Shown here: positions 53,553 through 62,806 of the stretch, one piece after another | How the letters are laid out: each line of letters starts with the position of its first letter | Position numbering within the stretch: the first letter of the stretch is position 1 | Assembly (NCBI GenBank): GCA_037190225.1 | Contig: JBBCJL010000006.1 | Location: 496,001-560,000, forward strand | Direction of reading: 5' to 3' | Length of the DNA stretch: 64,000 nt | Origin: MKSF01 sp037190225 | GTDB lineage: Bacteria; Bacteroidota; Bacteroidia; Chitinophagales; Chitinophagaceae | Position numbers and translations under genes: made by a program | Notes under the pieces: model-generated | What the model was told of the DNA's origin: nothing | What the model saw: only the letters and a program-made list of their open reading frames with translations | Database searches by the model: none

Positions 53553-53660
53553 CTGTGCAACCTTGCACCATGTCAATGCAATTAGCTCCAGCTCGATGCA
53601 ACCTTACGCCAGGTCTGTATAATCTTGCTCGATGAGCGTCAAACCTCGCACGATATCAAG
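53553..53660. repeat. Degenerate tandem repeat of about 21 nt
   Basis: Five diverged units. TGCAACCTT occurs at 53556 and 53597, TCAAACCTC at 53639 (41-42 bases apart, twice 21). The words GC(A/T)C(C/G)ATG occur at 53565, 53591 and 53627, and GCACGATA at 53648. The GCTCGATG core matches GCTCAATG of the array near 21.2 kb. It is too diverged and too short to be a CRISPR. Confidence 0.5.
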
Positions 53661-53901
53661 AATTTTTATCCTGTTAATTAATATACGGAACATGATCCGG
53701 CAATACCGGACAATAATAGTTCCCCCCAAACAAAATTATAGGCCATCTGTAGCAAGTACAGGGAAAAAGTATTTATTTTGTGAGGACTTATACAGCTTTC
53801 ATTCAGAAGCAAATAGGTGGCTTTTACAATACCGGCCACAGCCTGGGCTGTATAAAATAAAATGCCTTTGCCATAGGTACTTATAAACCCATAAACGCCC
53901 G

Positions 53902-53909
53902 TAATTTTG
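53902..53909 (+). promoter_or_regulatory. -7 box of the E1-nitroreductase gene
   Basis: TAATTTTG matches TAnnTTTG and overlaps the alternative TTG start at 53907. It ends 12 bases before the ATG at 53922, which it supports. Confidence 0.55.
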
Positions 53910-53921
53910 AAAAATATCGAA

Positions 53922-56207
53922 ATGCTGCGGCAGTCCGGACATACCTCCCGCCCTTCCGCTACCCCGTTTTTCTTCCGGCTCAGTCAGTCAGCAGATAAAA
54001 AAGCCTTTGATGACCTGCTGGCCTCAGGTGAGGTGGCTTTCCTCTACGATGAAATAGAAGGCCAGCTGCAAGAGCTGATCAAATGCCTGCACCCGGCGCA
54101 GAAGCTGAGCGCGGCAGACTATGAGCAAAAGATACGGCAGCACCTGGACGGCCGCCCTGCCGATACGTATGGGGTATGGGTCTACTTCCCCTGGAACCGC
54201 AAAATGGTGCACCTGCTGGATGAAGCGGAATTTGTCACCGTACGTACCAACCGCAACCGATATAAGATCACTGATGCGGAACAACAGGCCCTGCAGACCA
54301 AGACCGTGGGCATCGTAGGCTTATCCGTAGGGCAATCCATCGCGCTGACCCTGGCTATGGAAAGAAGCTGCGGCGAGCTGCGGCTGGCAGACTTTGACAC
54401 CGCCGAGCTCAGCAATCTCAACCGTATCCGTACCGCCACTTACAACCTGGGACTGCCTAAAACGGTTATAGCCGCAAGGGAGATCGCCGAAATAGATCCC
54501 TTCCTGGAGGTTAAGATCTTCAGCAACGGCCTGACCCAGGATAATATAGACACCTTCTTTAATGACGGGAAACCCTTAGACCTGCTGGTGGAAGTGTGCG
54601 ACGGGCTGGACATCAAGATCATCAGCCGCTTTAAGGCCCGCTCCATGGGCATTCCCGTAGTGATGGACACCAACGACCGCGGCATGCTGGATGTGGAGCG
54701 CTTTGACCTGGAACCGGACCGCCCTATATTGCATGGCCTGGCCGGCGACCTGAACCCGGAAAAGATCAAAGGGCTCAGCAATGAAGATAAGATACCTTAT
54801 ATACTGAAAATGGTGGGTGCCAACACCCTGTCCACCAGGATGAAGGCCTCTATGATGGAAGTGGAGCAAAGCATCAACACCTGGCCGCAGCTGGCCTCTT
54901 CCGTGGTGCTGGGCGGTGCGGTCACCACCGATGTGGTGCGCCGTATCTTCCTCGACCAGTACCATCAAAGCGGGCGGTATTATATAGACCTGGAAGCATT
55001 GGTCGGCAACGATACCGCAGCAACCGGGAACCCCGTCAGGGATTATGCGCAGGAAGCCCCCCCGCCGATAGATGCTGCCATTATGGAAGCCGCTATGTCA
55101 CAGCTGCCGCCACCGGAGCAGGCATCGGCTATTCCGGGAAGCACGCTTCAGAAAATAGCGGATGCCGCCATAGCCGCCCCTTCGGGCGGTAATGCACAGC
55201 CCTGGAAGTTTTATTACCGCGGTGGCAGGATCTATATCTTCCACGACCGGCATTACTCCTACTCGCTGCTGGATTATAAGGACCTGGGCTCTTATGTGTC
55301 CATCGGCGCTGCCATAGAGAATATCAGCCTGCAGGCAGGTGCCGAAGGCTATGATACGCAAATCCGCTATTTCCCTTTAAAAGACAACAGGATCCTTGTG
55401 GCAACGGCAGACCTTAGTCCGGCACCACAGGGCAGCTCCCGGCAGGAGCTGGCAGCCTTCATTACTCAAAGGCTGACCAACCGGACTGTCAGTGAGCGTG
55501 TTCCGCTGCCGGCATCGGCCTATGCCGGCCTGGAAGGCAGCATCAGCAGTTATGAAGGCGCCAAAGTACACTTTATTACCGAACCCGCCGCCATACAGCA
55601 ATTGGGTGAAGTGCTGGCCACTGCCGAAATGCTGCGCATGCTGCATCCCCGCGGTCATTACGATACCTTTGTCAACGAGCTGCGCTGGACGCCGGAAGAG
55701 AACGAGGCCAAACGCGACGGTATGGACGTAGCGACCCTGGGCGTCAGCAAAGCCGAAACCCTGGCGCTGAAAGTAGCTGCCGACCCGGAAGCCATCAGCT
55801 TTATCCGTTCGGTGGACGGCGGTAACGGGATGAAAAAGATAGCCAGGAAGGCCATCGCCGGAGCCTCTGCTATCGGTATCGTCACTATGCCGCATCATAC
55901 CGACCTGGATTACCTGAATGCCGGTCGTGCGGTGGAGCGGCTGTGGATAGAAGCCAATAAGACCGGCATCGCTTTCCAGCCATTTGCCCAGTACATCTTT
56001 CTCAGCGAAAGGGCCAATGACCCGGAAGACCGGGAATTAGGACCGGAGTTCCGGGACGCGCTGCAACAGCTCCGGGAAAATTTCAGGCAATTGGTGCCGC
56101 TGCCCGGCAATGAGCAGCCTATGTTCATCTTCAGGCTGGCCATAGCCCCGGACCCGGAAGTAAGATCGCTGAGAAAGGAAAAAGCAGCTGTTTTTCTGAC
56201 AGACTGA
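53922..56207 (+). CDS. ThiF/MoeB-like E1 domain fused to a nitroreductase domain (MoeY/Rv1355c-like)
   Basis: About 761 residues from the ATG at 53922 (MLRQSGHTSRPSATPFFFRL). Residues about 125-390 are a ThiF/MoeB-type E1 fold: TVGIVGLSVGQS replaces the usual GxGxxG, DFDTAELSNLNR is the ATP-site motif and VEVCDGLDIK follows. No CxxC zinc motif is obvious. Residues about 405-740 are a nitroreductase-like domain with APSGGNAQPWKF as the FMN loop. The same fusion exists in mycobacteria as Rv1355c (MoeY); its function is not established. It could adenylate a carboxylate and reduce or oxidise a product. The next gene begins 69 bases later. Confidence 0.85.
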   Translation: MLRQSGHTSRPSATPFFFRLSQSADKKAFDDLLASGEVAFLYDEIEGQLQELIKCLHPAQKLSAADYEQKIRQHLDGRPADTYGVWVYFPWNRKMVHLLDEAEFVTVRTNRNRYKITDAEQQALQTKTVGIVGLSVGQSIALTLAMERSCGELRLADFDTAELSNLNRIRTATYNLGLPKTVIAAREIAEIDPFLEVKIFSNGLTQDNIDTFFNDGKPLDLLVEVCDGLDIKIISRFKARSMGIPVVMDTNDRGMLDVERFDLEPDRPILHGLAGDLNPEKIKGLSNEDKIPYILKMVGANTLSTRMKASMMEVEQSINTWPQLASSVVLGGAVTTDVVRRIFLDQYHQSGRYYIDLEALVGNDTAATGNPVRDYAQEAPPPIDAAIMEAAMSQLPPPEQASAIPGSTLQKIADAAIAAPSGGNAQPWKFYYRGGRIYIFHDRHYSYSLLDYKDLGSYVSIGAAIENISLQAGAEGYDTQIRYFPLKDNRILVATADLSPAPQGSSRQELAAFITQRLTNRTVSERVPLPASAYAGLEGSISSYEGAKVHFITEPAAIQQLGEVLATAEMLRMLHPRGHYDTFVNELRWTPEENEAKRDGMDVATLGVSKAETLALKVAADPEAISFIRSVDGGNGMKKIARKAIAGASAIGIVTMPHHTDLDYLNAGRAVERLWIEANKTGIAFQPFAQYIFLSERANDPEDRELGPEFRDALQQLRENFRQLVPLPGNEQPMFIFRLAIAPDPEVRSLRKEKAAVFLTD

Positions 56208-56276
56208 CCTTTGCCCGAACCTATCTATAGACTGAGAAAACCTTTATAATCAACCTATAAACCACACCGCAATTGT

Positions 56277-56984
56277 ATGTATAGAATCAGGGCTTTCAGA
56301 GCTATAGACGATCCGGAATCCTGCAAAAAATTTGCAGAAGGACATTTGAATGTACTATTGGAATATGGCGTAACCAAGGTAACGACTGCCAATCTCAGCT
56401 GGTTTCACAACCCCGGCGTATATGTAGTATTGATAGAATCGGAAGACGGCAGCATCGCTTACGGCGGGGAAAGGATACACCTGGCCAATGACTACGCCAA
56501 GCTCCCTATAGAGGACGCCGTCAGCATAGTGGACGAGAACATATTCGACCTTACAGCACAATATCGTACCCGGGGGCTTACAGGAGAGCTGTGCGGGCTG
56601 TGGAATTCCAGGGCCATAGCCGGCCGGGGATTCAGCAACCTGCTGACCAAGCTGGGGGTAGCCATGGCGCGACGGCTGGAAATGTCGTCCCTCTTTGTGC
56701 TCTGCGCTCCCTATACGGTAGCTATGTGCCAGGCAGCCGGCTTCGAGATCGAAGAATCCGTGGGCAGCCGCGGCACCTTCAACTATCCCAAGCTGGACCT
56801 GGTGGCAACCGCGCTCCTGATCAAGGACCTGGAAAATTTGCCAACGGCGGATGCCGCTTATAAGGAAAAAATCTATAACTTTTCAGCAAACCCGGTGCAG
56901 GCGACCTCTGATACCGGTCCTAAAGGCTCCTTTTCATTTAATCTCAACCTGACAACCGGCCCAGAGCAATATGAACATCTATAA
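56277..56984 (+). CDS. GNAT-fold protein, possible N-acyltransferase
   Basis: 235 residues. The order YVVLIESEDGSIAYGGERIHL, then LTGELCGLWNSRAIAGRGFSNLLTKLGVAMARRL and LFVLCAPYTVAMCQAAGFEIEES, is a GNAT fold of the autoinducer-synthase/FeeM type; the usual R.xGxG/A acyl-CoA loop is loose (RAIAGRG). The tail after residue 190 is of low complexity. It follows the E1-nitroreductase gene after 69 bases, and its last 14 bases overlap the sensor kinase gene. That suggests a shared operon, possibly making and sensing a small molecule. The substrate is unknown. Confidence 0.7.
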   Translation: MYRIRAFRAIDDPESCKKFAEGHLNVLLEYGVTKVTTANLSWFHNPGVYVVLIESEDGSIAYGGERIHLANDYAKLPIEDAVSIVDENIFDLTAQYRTRGLTGELCGLWNSRAIAGRGFSNLLTKLGVAMARRLEMSSLFVLCAPYTVAMCQAAGFEIEESVGSRGTFNYPKLDLVATALLIKDLENLPTADAAYKEKIYNFSANPVQATSDTGPKGSFSFNLNLTTGPEQYEHL

Positions 56985-59112
56985 ACACATCCGCATCCCC
57001 TTATTCCTGGTCCTCCTCCTGGCCTGCCTGCGGCTGGATGCACAGGAGTATCTCGTGGTCTCAGGTGATGAGCGCCTGCTGGCCGGCAGGAACCTTTCCT
57101 ATATTGAGATGAAGGATTCCACCTCCCTGGAGGAAGCGCTGAAAAACGGTCAATGGGTCACGAACAATAAGGATATCCTGAACTTTGGCCTGAACGACTC
57201 CTATTACTGGATACGGCTGCCGCTGGTCAATCGCACCGGCGGGACCTCACTATCCGTCAATATTGATCAGGCTACGCTGAACCTGGTCCAGATGTTCCAG
57301 GCCGACAGCCAGGGCGTGTACCGCCGTACCCACGTAGCGGGCACCAACTTTCCTTTTTCCTGGCGGGAGACCAACGCCCCCACTTATATCTTTACCGCCG
57401 ACATCAGGAACGGGGACAGTGCAATGGTCTATATACAGGTAAAAGGCAATTCACCGATGCTGGTGCCTATCATGGTATCACGCAAACGGGTAGCCCTGGA
57501 ATACCTTAACGAGCGCAACGCGGTCTTTTACGGATACCTGGGCCTGATGGCCTGTATGTTCTTTTACAACGCTTTCCTGATGTTCAGCATCAGGGACGAC
57601 AAAAGCTATATCTGGTATGTGATCCATACTTTTCTTGTAGCGCTTACACAGGCCAGCTTCCTGGGTTACCCGTTCCAGTTCCTCTGGCCGGACCATCCAT
57701 GGATCGCGCAGCAGAGCTTCTTTATACTGACCTGCCTGGTCAGCATCGTAGGAATTCTATTCATGCAGGCATTTCTACAGACAAGAAAATTCACGCCGAG
57801 ACTTAACCGGTTGTTCTTCATATTCTTCATCTGTTACGGCATCATTATGATGCTGTCACTTGCGGGCTTCGGCACCACAGCCTACAAGCTGCTCCAGCCC
57901 ACCCAGATGCTGGTGGCCGTATTCATCCTGTACCTGGCCGGTACCCTGGTGCGGCGGGGATTCAAGCAGGCGCGGTTCTACCTGCTCAGCTGGAGCCTCT
58001 TCATGGTGAGCATTATCGTGTTCGCCCTGAAAGACTTCAACATCATTCCCTACAACACCTTTACCGCCACCCTTATGCTCACCGGATCTGCCGTACAGGT
58101 AGTGCTGCTGTCCTTCGCCCTGGCCGATAAGATCAATATCCTGCAGGCTACTACCATACGGGTAACGAAGGAGAACCTGAGGATCATAGAGGAGAAAAAT
58201 GCGGAGCTGGCCATGCGGGTACAGGAACGCACGCAGGAACTCCAGGCCACCAACCAGGAGCTGACCGAGACGCTGGACGACCTGAAGCAAGCCCAGGCGC
58301 AGCTGGTGGAATCAGAGAAAATGGCATCGCTGGGACAGCTGACGGCCGGCATAGCCCACGAGATCAATAACCCGATCAACTTTGTCACCAGCAACGTCTC
58401 ACCGCTGAAAAGAGATGTGGGCATGCTGCTGGATTCCATGAACGTCATAGAAAGCATAGGGCTGCAGGAGGACATCAGCACGGAAGAAAAGAAAAGACAG
58501 ATAGCGGCGCATAAGCAGGAAACGGATTTTGATTACCTGAAAATGGAGCTGGACCAGCTGCTTAAAGGTATCAGCGAGGGCGCATCCCGTACCGCCGAGA
58601 TCGTGAAAGGGCTGCGGATATTTTCAAGGGTGGACGAGGATGACCTGAAGTTCGCGGACATCAACGAAGGCCTGGAATCCACCATTATCATCATCAATAA
58701 CCTGCTGGACCATATATCGGTGGAAAAGCATTACGGCGACATACCCCTGGTGGAATGCTATCCCGGTAAGCTCAACCAGGTATTCCTCAACCTCTTTACC
58801 AACGCAATATACGCCATAGGTGAAAAATACGGTCAGCAGCCGGGAGGCAGGCTGACCATCAGCACACGCTGCGATGACCAGGATGTATTCATCAGCATTG
58901 CCGATAACGGCACAGGAATGAGCGAAGAAACGAAAAAGAAGATGTTTGAGCCGTTTTTTACAACGAAAGAAGTGGGTGAAGGTACAGGCCTGGGCATGTC
59001 CATTGTCTATAACACCCTGAAAAAGCATAACGGGCAGATATTGGTCCATACAGAAGAAAAAGTAGGCACGGAATTTGTGCTACAATTTCCATTACGGCAA
59101 ACGACTTTCTAA
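56971..59112 (+). CDS. 7TMR-DISM sensor histidine kinase
   Basis: 713 residues. The signal peptide (LFLVLLLACLRLDAQ) is followed by a periplasmic 7TMR-DISMED2 sensor (about 30-165), a carbohydrate- or ligand-binding jelly-roll-like domain. Seven membrane helices cover about 185-390, and a coiled coil lies at about 395-440. HisKA has the phosphoacceptor His463 in GQLTAGIAHEINNPINFV; HATPase_c has N box NLFTNAIYAI, G1 DNGTGM and G2 GLGMSIV. It senses something in the periplasm. Its start overlaps the GNAT gene by 14 bases, and the receiver-kinase gene begins 41 bases after its end. Confidence 0.93.
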   Translation: MNIYKHIRIPLFLVLLLACLRLDAQEYLVVSGDERLLAGRNLSYIEMKDSTSLEEALKNGQWVTNNKDILNFGLNDSYYWIRLPLVNRTGGTSLSVNIDQATLNLVQMFQADSQGVYRRTHVAGTNFPFSWRETNAPTYIFTADIRNGDSAMVYIQVKGNSPMLVPIMVSRKRVALEYLNERNAVFYGYLGLMACMFFYNAFLMFSIRDDKSYIWYVIHTFLVALTQASFLGYPFQFLWPDHPWIAQQSFFILTCLVSIVGILFMQAFLQTRKFTPRLNRLFFIFFICYGIIMMLSLAGFGTTAYKLLQPTQMLVAVFILYLAGTLVRRGFKQARFYLLSWSLFMVSIIVFALKDFNIIPYNTFTATLMLTGSAVQVVLLSFALADKINILQATTIRVTKENLRIIEEKNAELAMRVQERTQELQATNQELTETLDDLKQAQAQLVESEKMASLGQLTAGIAHEINNPINFVTSNVSPLKRDVGMLLDSMNVIESIGLQEDISTEEKKRQIAAHKQETDFDYLKMELDQLLKGISEGASRTAEIVKGLRIFSRVDEDDLKFADINEGLESTIIIINNLLDHISVEKHYGDIPLVECYPGKLNQVFLNLFTNAIYAIGEKYGQQPGGRLTISTRCDDQDVFISIADNGTGMSEETKKKMFEPFFTTKEVGEGTGLGMSIVYNTLKKHNGQILVHTEEKVGTEFVLQFPLRQTTF

Positions 59113-59153
59113 ACCTTAAATAATCCGGCCGCGATATAATCAAACCAATGATC

Positions 59154-60305
59154 ATGCCTGAGAAAATCAAAATTCTGTACATTGATGACGAACCGCATAA
59201 CCTCCTGGGGTTTAAAGCCGCTTTCAGGATGGATTATGAGCTGTTTACCTCCCTGGACACTACGGAAGCCCACCGGATATTGAGCGAGCATCCTGATATC
59301 AGGATCATCTTCTGCGACCAGCGGATGCCCGGCAAAACAGGGGTGGAGTTCTTTGATGAGATACGCCGCGAATTCCCCCTCCCCGTCCGCATACTGATCA
59401 CGGCCTATACTGATGTGGAAGCCGTGATCGACGCCATCAATAAAGGCAATATCTTCCGCTATATCAAAAAGCCCTGGAGCAATGTGGATATCATGTCCTC
59501 CATTGAGGAGGCCAACAAGTTCTATATGGCCATATCCATGCTGTCCATCAAGAATGAGGAGCTGCAGAAAGCGTATCAGGAGCTGGATAAATTTGCCTAC
59601 AGCGTCAGCCATGACATCCGCGGACCCATCATAGGCCTCATCACGGCCATCAACTTCGCACGCGACCTGGACGATATCACGGAGATAAAGGACCTGCTGA
59701 CCCTGATGGAAAAATCGGTCAAGAAGCTGGATACGTTTATCCTGAATATGCATGACTACTATAATGTGCAGCGCGGGGATCTTAAAATTTCCCGCATTGA
59801 TTTTGAGAAGATCGCCAGCGACCAGAAAGATATTTACAGCACTTTCAGCCTGGCCGGCAAAATACCGCTGTATGTAGATGTGCAACAGTCACCGCATCCT
59901 TTCTACAGCGATGAGATGTCCCTGAAGCTCATACTGACCAACCTCCTGAGCAACGCTATCAAATTCCAGCGGCAGGATGCGGAAGAAAAATGGGTGAAGC
60001 TGACTATCGTAACGGATGCCGACAAGGCGGTCATTACCGTCTCGGATAACGGCATAGGAATCCCGGAAGATGAGATCAATGATATATTCGGATTATTTTA
60101 CAGGTCCAGCTCCAAGGAAGCGGGCTTTGGCTTCGGGCTGTATAACCTTAAATCTGCGCTGACCAAGCTGAACGGTACCATAGACGTAACATCCAGGTTC
60201 GGGGAAGGGACCACCTTCACTATTACCGTTCCTACTATCTATACCATCGCGCAGGACGATACTGATCAGGAAAGCAGTTTCTGGCGCAGCAGAAACTCCA
60301 GCTGA
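59154..60305 (+). CDS. Receiver-histidine kinase hybrid
   Basis: About 383 residues from the Met at 59154 (MPEKIKILYIDDEPHNLLGF); a Met two codons earlier is possible. The N-terminal receiver has the phosphoacceptor Asp in IIFCDQRMPGKTGVEF (about 53) and the Thr/Lys switch residues. A linker leads to HisKA FAYSVSHDIRGPIIGLITAI (about 148) and HATPase_c with NLLSNAIKFQ, DNGIGIPEDE and GFGFGLYNL. No membrane part is present, so it is a cytoplasmic relay, probably downstream of the DISM kinase. Its 3' end overlaps the convergent response regulator gene by 40 bases. Confidence 0.92.
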   Translation: MPEKIKILYIDDEPHNLLGFKAAFRMDYELFTSLDTTEAHRILSEHPDIRIIFCDQRMPGKTGVEFFDEIRREFPLPVRILITAYTDVEAVIDAINKGNIFRYIKKPWSNVDIMSSIEEANKFYMAISMLSIKNEELQKAYQELDKFAYSVSHDIRGPIIGLITAINFARDLDDITEIKDLLTLMEKSVKKLDTFILNMHDYYNVQRGDLKISRIDFEKIASDQKDIYSTFSLAGKIPLYVDVQQSPHPFYSDEMSLKLILTNLLSNAIKFQRQDAEEKWVKLTIVTDADKAVITVSDNGIGIPEDEINDIFGLFYRSSSKEAGFGFGLYNLKSALTKLNGTIDVTSRFGEGTTFTITVPTIYTIAQDDTDQESSFWRSRNSS

Positions 60306-60730
60306 TCATTGGAAATGGCCAGCTTTTCGTTGGCCGATTTTATTTCTTTCTGAAGGAGATACTCCTTATAAGCGTTCTGGATGGTATTATCCAGCTCCTC
60401 TTCATTCCAGGGCTTGGTAAGATAATGGTAGATCTTTCCTTTGTTAACGGCTTCTATCACGGCATTCATGTCCGCGAAGCCGGTAAGCAGGATACGCATG
60501 GGCTCAGGATATTTTTCCAGTACTTTGCTGAGGAACTCTACGCCGGTCATACCGGGCATACGCTGATCGGTAATGATGATATCCACAGGCTGGGTCTCCA
60601 GCACCTGCAGGGCCGCTTCTCCGCTGATAGCAGTAAATACATTATACTTTATCCGGAAATTGGCTTTGAAAGAAAACAGGTTACTTTCTTCATCATCCAC
60701 AAATAATATGTTGATCTTTCCTTCGGCCAT
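60266..60730 (-). CDS. Single-receiver response regulator with coiled-coil tail
   Basis: 154 residues: one receiver (about 1-125) with Asp in IIITDQRMPGMTGVEFL (about 56) and a helical tail (LQKEIKSANEKLAISNDQLEF). It has no output domain. It is close to the receiver of the convergent hybrid kinase: both carry DQRMPG.TGVEF and a GF..A..FR..Y..F segment, so one arose by duplication. A minus-strand TATTTTTG box (60751-60758) lies 20 bases upstream, so it has its own promoter. The two genes overlap tail to tail by 40 bases. It probably receives phosphate from one of the two kinases. Confidence 0.9.
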   Translation of the reverse strand: MAEGKINILFVDDEESNLFSFKANFRIKYNVFTAISGEAALQVLETQPVDIIITDQRMPGMTGVEFLSKVLEKYPEPMRILLTGFADMNAVIEAVNKGKIYHYLTKPWNEEELDNTIQNAYKEYLLQKEIKSANEKLAISNDQLEFLLRQKLLS

Positions 60731-61079
60731 TGTATATGTTTTTTAAACTGCAAAAATACCCTATTCTGCTATTCTGACTAGAATATGTTCAGATATTCAA
60801 CAGCTAATATAATATAGAGTTCATAAATTTTATATTTTTTAACAAAAAAATACCAAATTCAGGGTATTGCAAATATCAAATATTATCCCTATGAATACCT
60901 GCTTCCCGCGAACGGCAATACGATAAATACCATAAGCATGCCTGGTCATCCCGAACGGATATGAGAAATTACTTTGCTGCTTATTGCTTACATACGGATA
61001 ACCAGCTTAAAAAGAGAATGTCTCCCGTGTTTGTAAAAAACAAATGGAGACACTTTCCCTGATCCCTGCGCGCTACCGC
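60731..61079. other. Intergenic region between the response regulator and porX
   Basis: About 350 AT-rich bases. It contains the promoter box of the response regulator on the minus strand (60751-60758). I see no gene, terminator or structured RNA in the rest. Confidence 0.5.
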
Positions 61080-62639
61080 TTACCTGTTCGTAAACCGCAA
61101 TACGGGAACGATCATTTCCTCCAGGCTGACCCCTCCATGCTGGAAGGTATTCCTGTAATAGTTGACGTAATAGTTATAATTATTGGGATAGCAAAGGAAA
61201 TAATCTTCCTTGGCAAATATATACTTGGAATTGACATTCGGCTGCGGCAGCCCCGCCTCTTTGGGATTGGTAATGGCAAAAACATGCCTGTCCTCGTACT
61301 GCAGGTTCCTGCCGTGCTTATAACGCAGATTGGTGGTGGTCTGCTTGTCACCTACGCATTTGCTCGGAGTTTTCACCTTCGTAGTGCCATGGTCTGTTGT
61401 GATGATGAGATTGATGTCGCGGGAAGCGATCTTTTTCAGGGCGCTGTACAGCGGTGAATGCTCAAACCAGCTCTGCGTCAGCGAGCGGTAGGACTTTTCA
61501 TCCCCGGCCAGCTCCTTCAGGACTTCCATTTCCGTACGGGCGTGCGACAGCATATCCACGAAGTTGTACACGATCACGGTCAGGTCATTGTTCAGATAAT
61601 TATGAATATTATCCTCCAGGCTCTTACCGTCATCGTTATTGGTGATCTTTATATAGGACCATTTGATATCCTTCATATTCAGCCGCCTCAGCTGACCTTC
61701 CAGGAACAGCTGCTCGTACAGGTTCTTGCCACCCTCCTCATCATCGTTCTTCCATTCTATGGGATAGCGCTTCTCTATTTCCAGCGGCATCAGTCCGGCA
61801 AAGATGGCATTGCGGCTGTACTGCGTGGAGGTCGGCAGGATGCTGTAGAACATATCCTCTTCCACCAGGCGGAAATGCTGGTTGATGATGGGCTCTATCA
61901 CCTTCCACTGGTCGAACCGGAGATTGTCTATCAGGACCATAAAAGTAGGCTTGCCCTTTCCTATGGAAGGCGCGATCTTTTTGGCAAACACGTTATGCGA
62001 CAGGACAGGAGTCCCCGTCTCATCCGGGTTCCCGATCCAGTCCAGGTAATTTTTACTGATATATTTATAAAATTCCGTATTGGCTTCGCTCTTCTGCGTC
62101 TGGAACACTTCCAGCATTTCCGGGCTGTCGCTTTTGCTCATCTCCACCTCCCAGTACACCAGCTTTTTATACAGGTCCTGCCATTCCCTGGCGCTCAGGT
62201 TATCATTCAGCGCCATCATCATATTGCGGAACTCCTTCTGGTATTCGGTATTCGTCTTTTCCGACACCAGTCTCCTGGAGTCCACGATCTTCTTCAGTGA
62301 CAGCAGCACCTGGTTGGGATTTACCGGCTTGATCAGGTAATCGGAGATCTGCGACCCGATAGCCTCTTCCATAATGTATTCCGCTTCATTCTTGGTGACC
62401 ATTACTACCGGGAGCGTGGGCTTGGTCTCCTTTATTTTCTGCAGGGTTTCCAGGCCGGTCAGGCCCGGCATGCTTTCATCCAGCAGCACCACATCCGTTT
62501 CGTTGTTATCGTTGATATATTCCAGAGCATCATAGCCGTTGTTGAAGGATGCTACTTCATACCCTTTTTGCGTAAGAAATAAAATGATAGGCTTCAGTGA
62601 GGCTATTTCGTCGTCTACCCAGATAATTTTTGCTGACAT
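61080..62639 (-). CDS. porX: T9SS response regulator PorX (receiver-PglZ)
   Basis: 519 residues. The receiver (about 1-120) has Asp54 in VLLDESMPGLTG. A three-helix linker follows, then a PglZ/alkaline-phosphatase-like domain (about 210-510) with VLIDNLRFDQW, LIITTDHGTTKVK and QHGGVSLEEMIVPV. This is the PorX architecture. With PorY and SigP it controls type IX secretion genes, and its PglZ domain has phosphodiesterase activity on oligonucleotides in other Bacteroidota. PorY is not in the window. It agrees with the T9SS cargo gene at 32 kb. Confidence 0.95.
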   Translation of the reverse strand: MSAKIIWVDDEIASLKPIILFLTQKGYEVASFNNGYDALEYINDNNETDVVLLDESMPGLTGLETLQKIKETKPTLPVVMVTKNEAEYIMEEAIGSQISDYLIKPVNPNQVLLSLKKIVDSRRLVSEKTNTEYQKEFRNMMMALNDNLSAREWQDLYKKLVYWEVEMSKSDSPEMLEVFQTQKSEANTEFYKYISKNYLDWIGNPDETGTPVLSHNVFAKKIAPSIGKGKPTFMVLIDNLRFDQWKVIEPIINQHFRLVEEDMFYSILPTSTQYSRNAIFAGLMPLEIEKRYPIEWKNDDEEGGKNLYEQLFLEGQLRRLNMKDIKWSYIKITNNDDGKSLEDNIHNYLNNDLTVIVYNFVDMLSHARTEMEVLKELAGDEKSYRSLTQSWFEHSPLYSALKKIASRDINLIITTDHGTTKVKTPSKCVGDKQTTTNLRYKHGRNLQYEDRHVFAITNPKEAGLPQPNVNSKYIFAKEDYFLCYPNNYNYYVNYYRNTFQHGGVSLEEMIVPVLRFTNR

Positions 62640-62806
62640 AAGATTCGTTTTTGTTGCTTAATATAAACTTACTATTCGCTGATTTAGTATGGCCTGCAGG
62701 AAATAATATGCTCTTATCAAATATAGATCAATATACAATCAAATAAAAGATATGAATGTTTTTTTATAAATAGTTTACAGAAAGACAAGGCGGCTTCCTG
62801 CCTGCC

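Larger units (their letters stand above)
53478..53921. other. Intergenic region at the right end of the restriction island
   Basis: About 440 bases with no convincing gene. It contains the degenerate repeat array at 53553-53660, an AT-rich stretch, and the promoter box of the E1-nitroreductase gene. The composition shifts back to that of the chromosome near 53.9 kb, so the right boundary of the island is here. No repeat of the mnmE end was found. Confidence 0.55.

Noticed and set aside
53553..53660. Possible CRISPR array
   Set aside because: Units are about 21 bases with no spacers, strongly diverged, and no cas gene is present in the window.
53478..53921. Second copy of the mnmE 3' end as attR of the island
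   Set aside because: I looked for an 18-base match to 43176-43193 and found only a short partial resemblance (TTTTGTGAGGAC near 53777), which is not significant.
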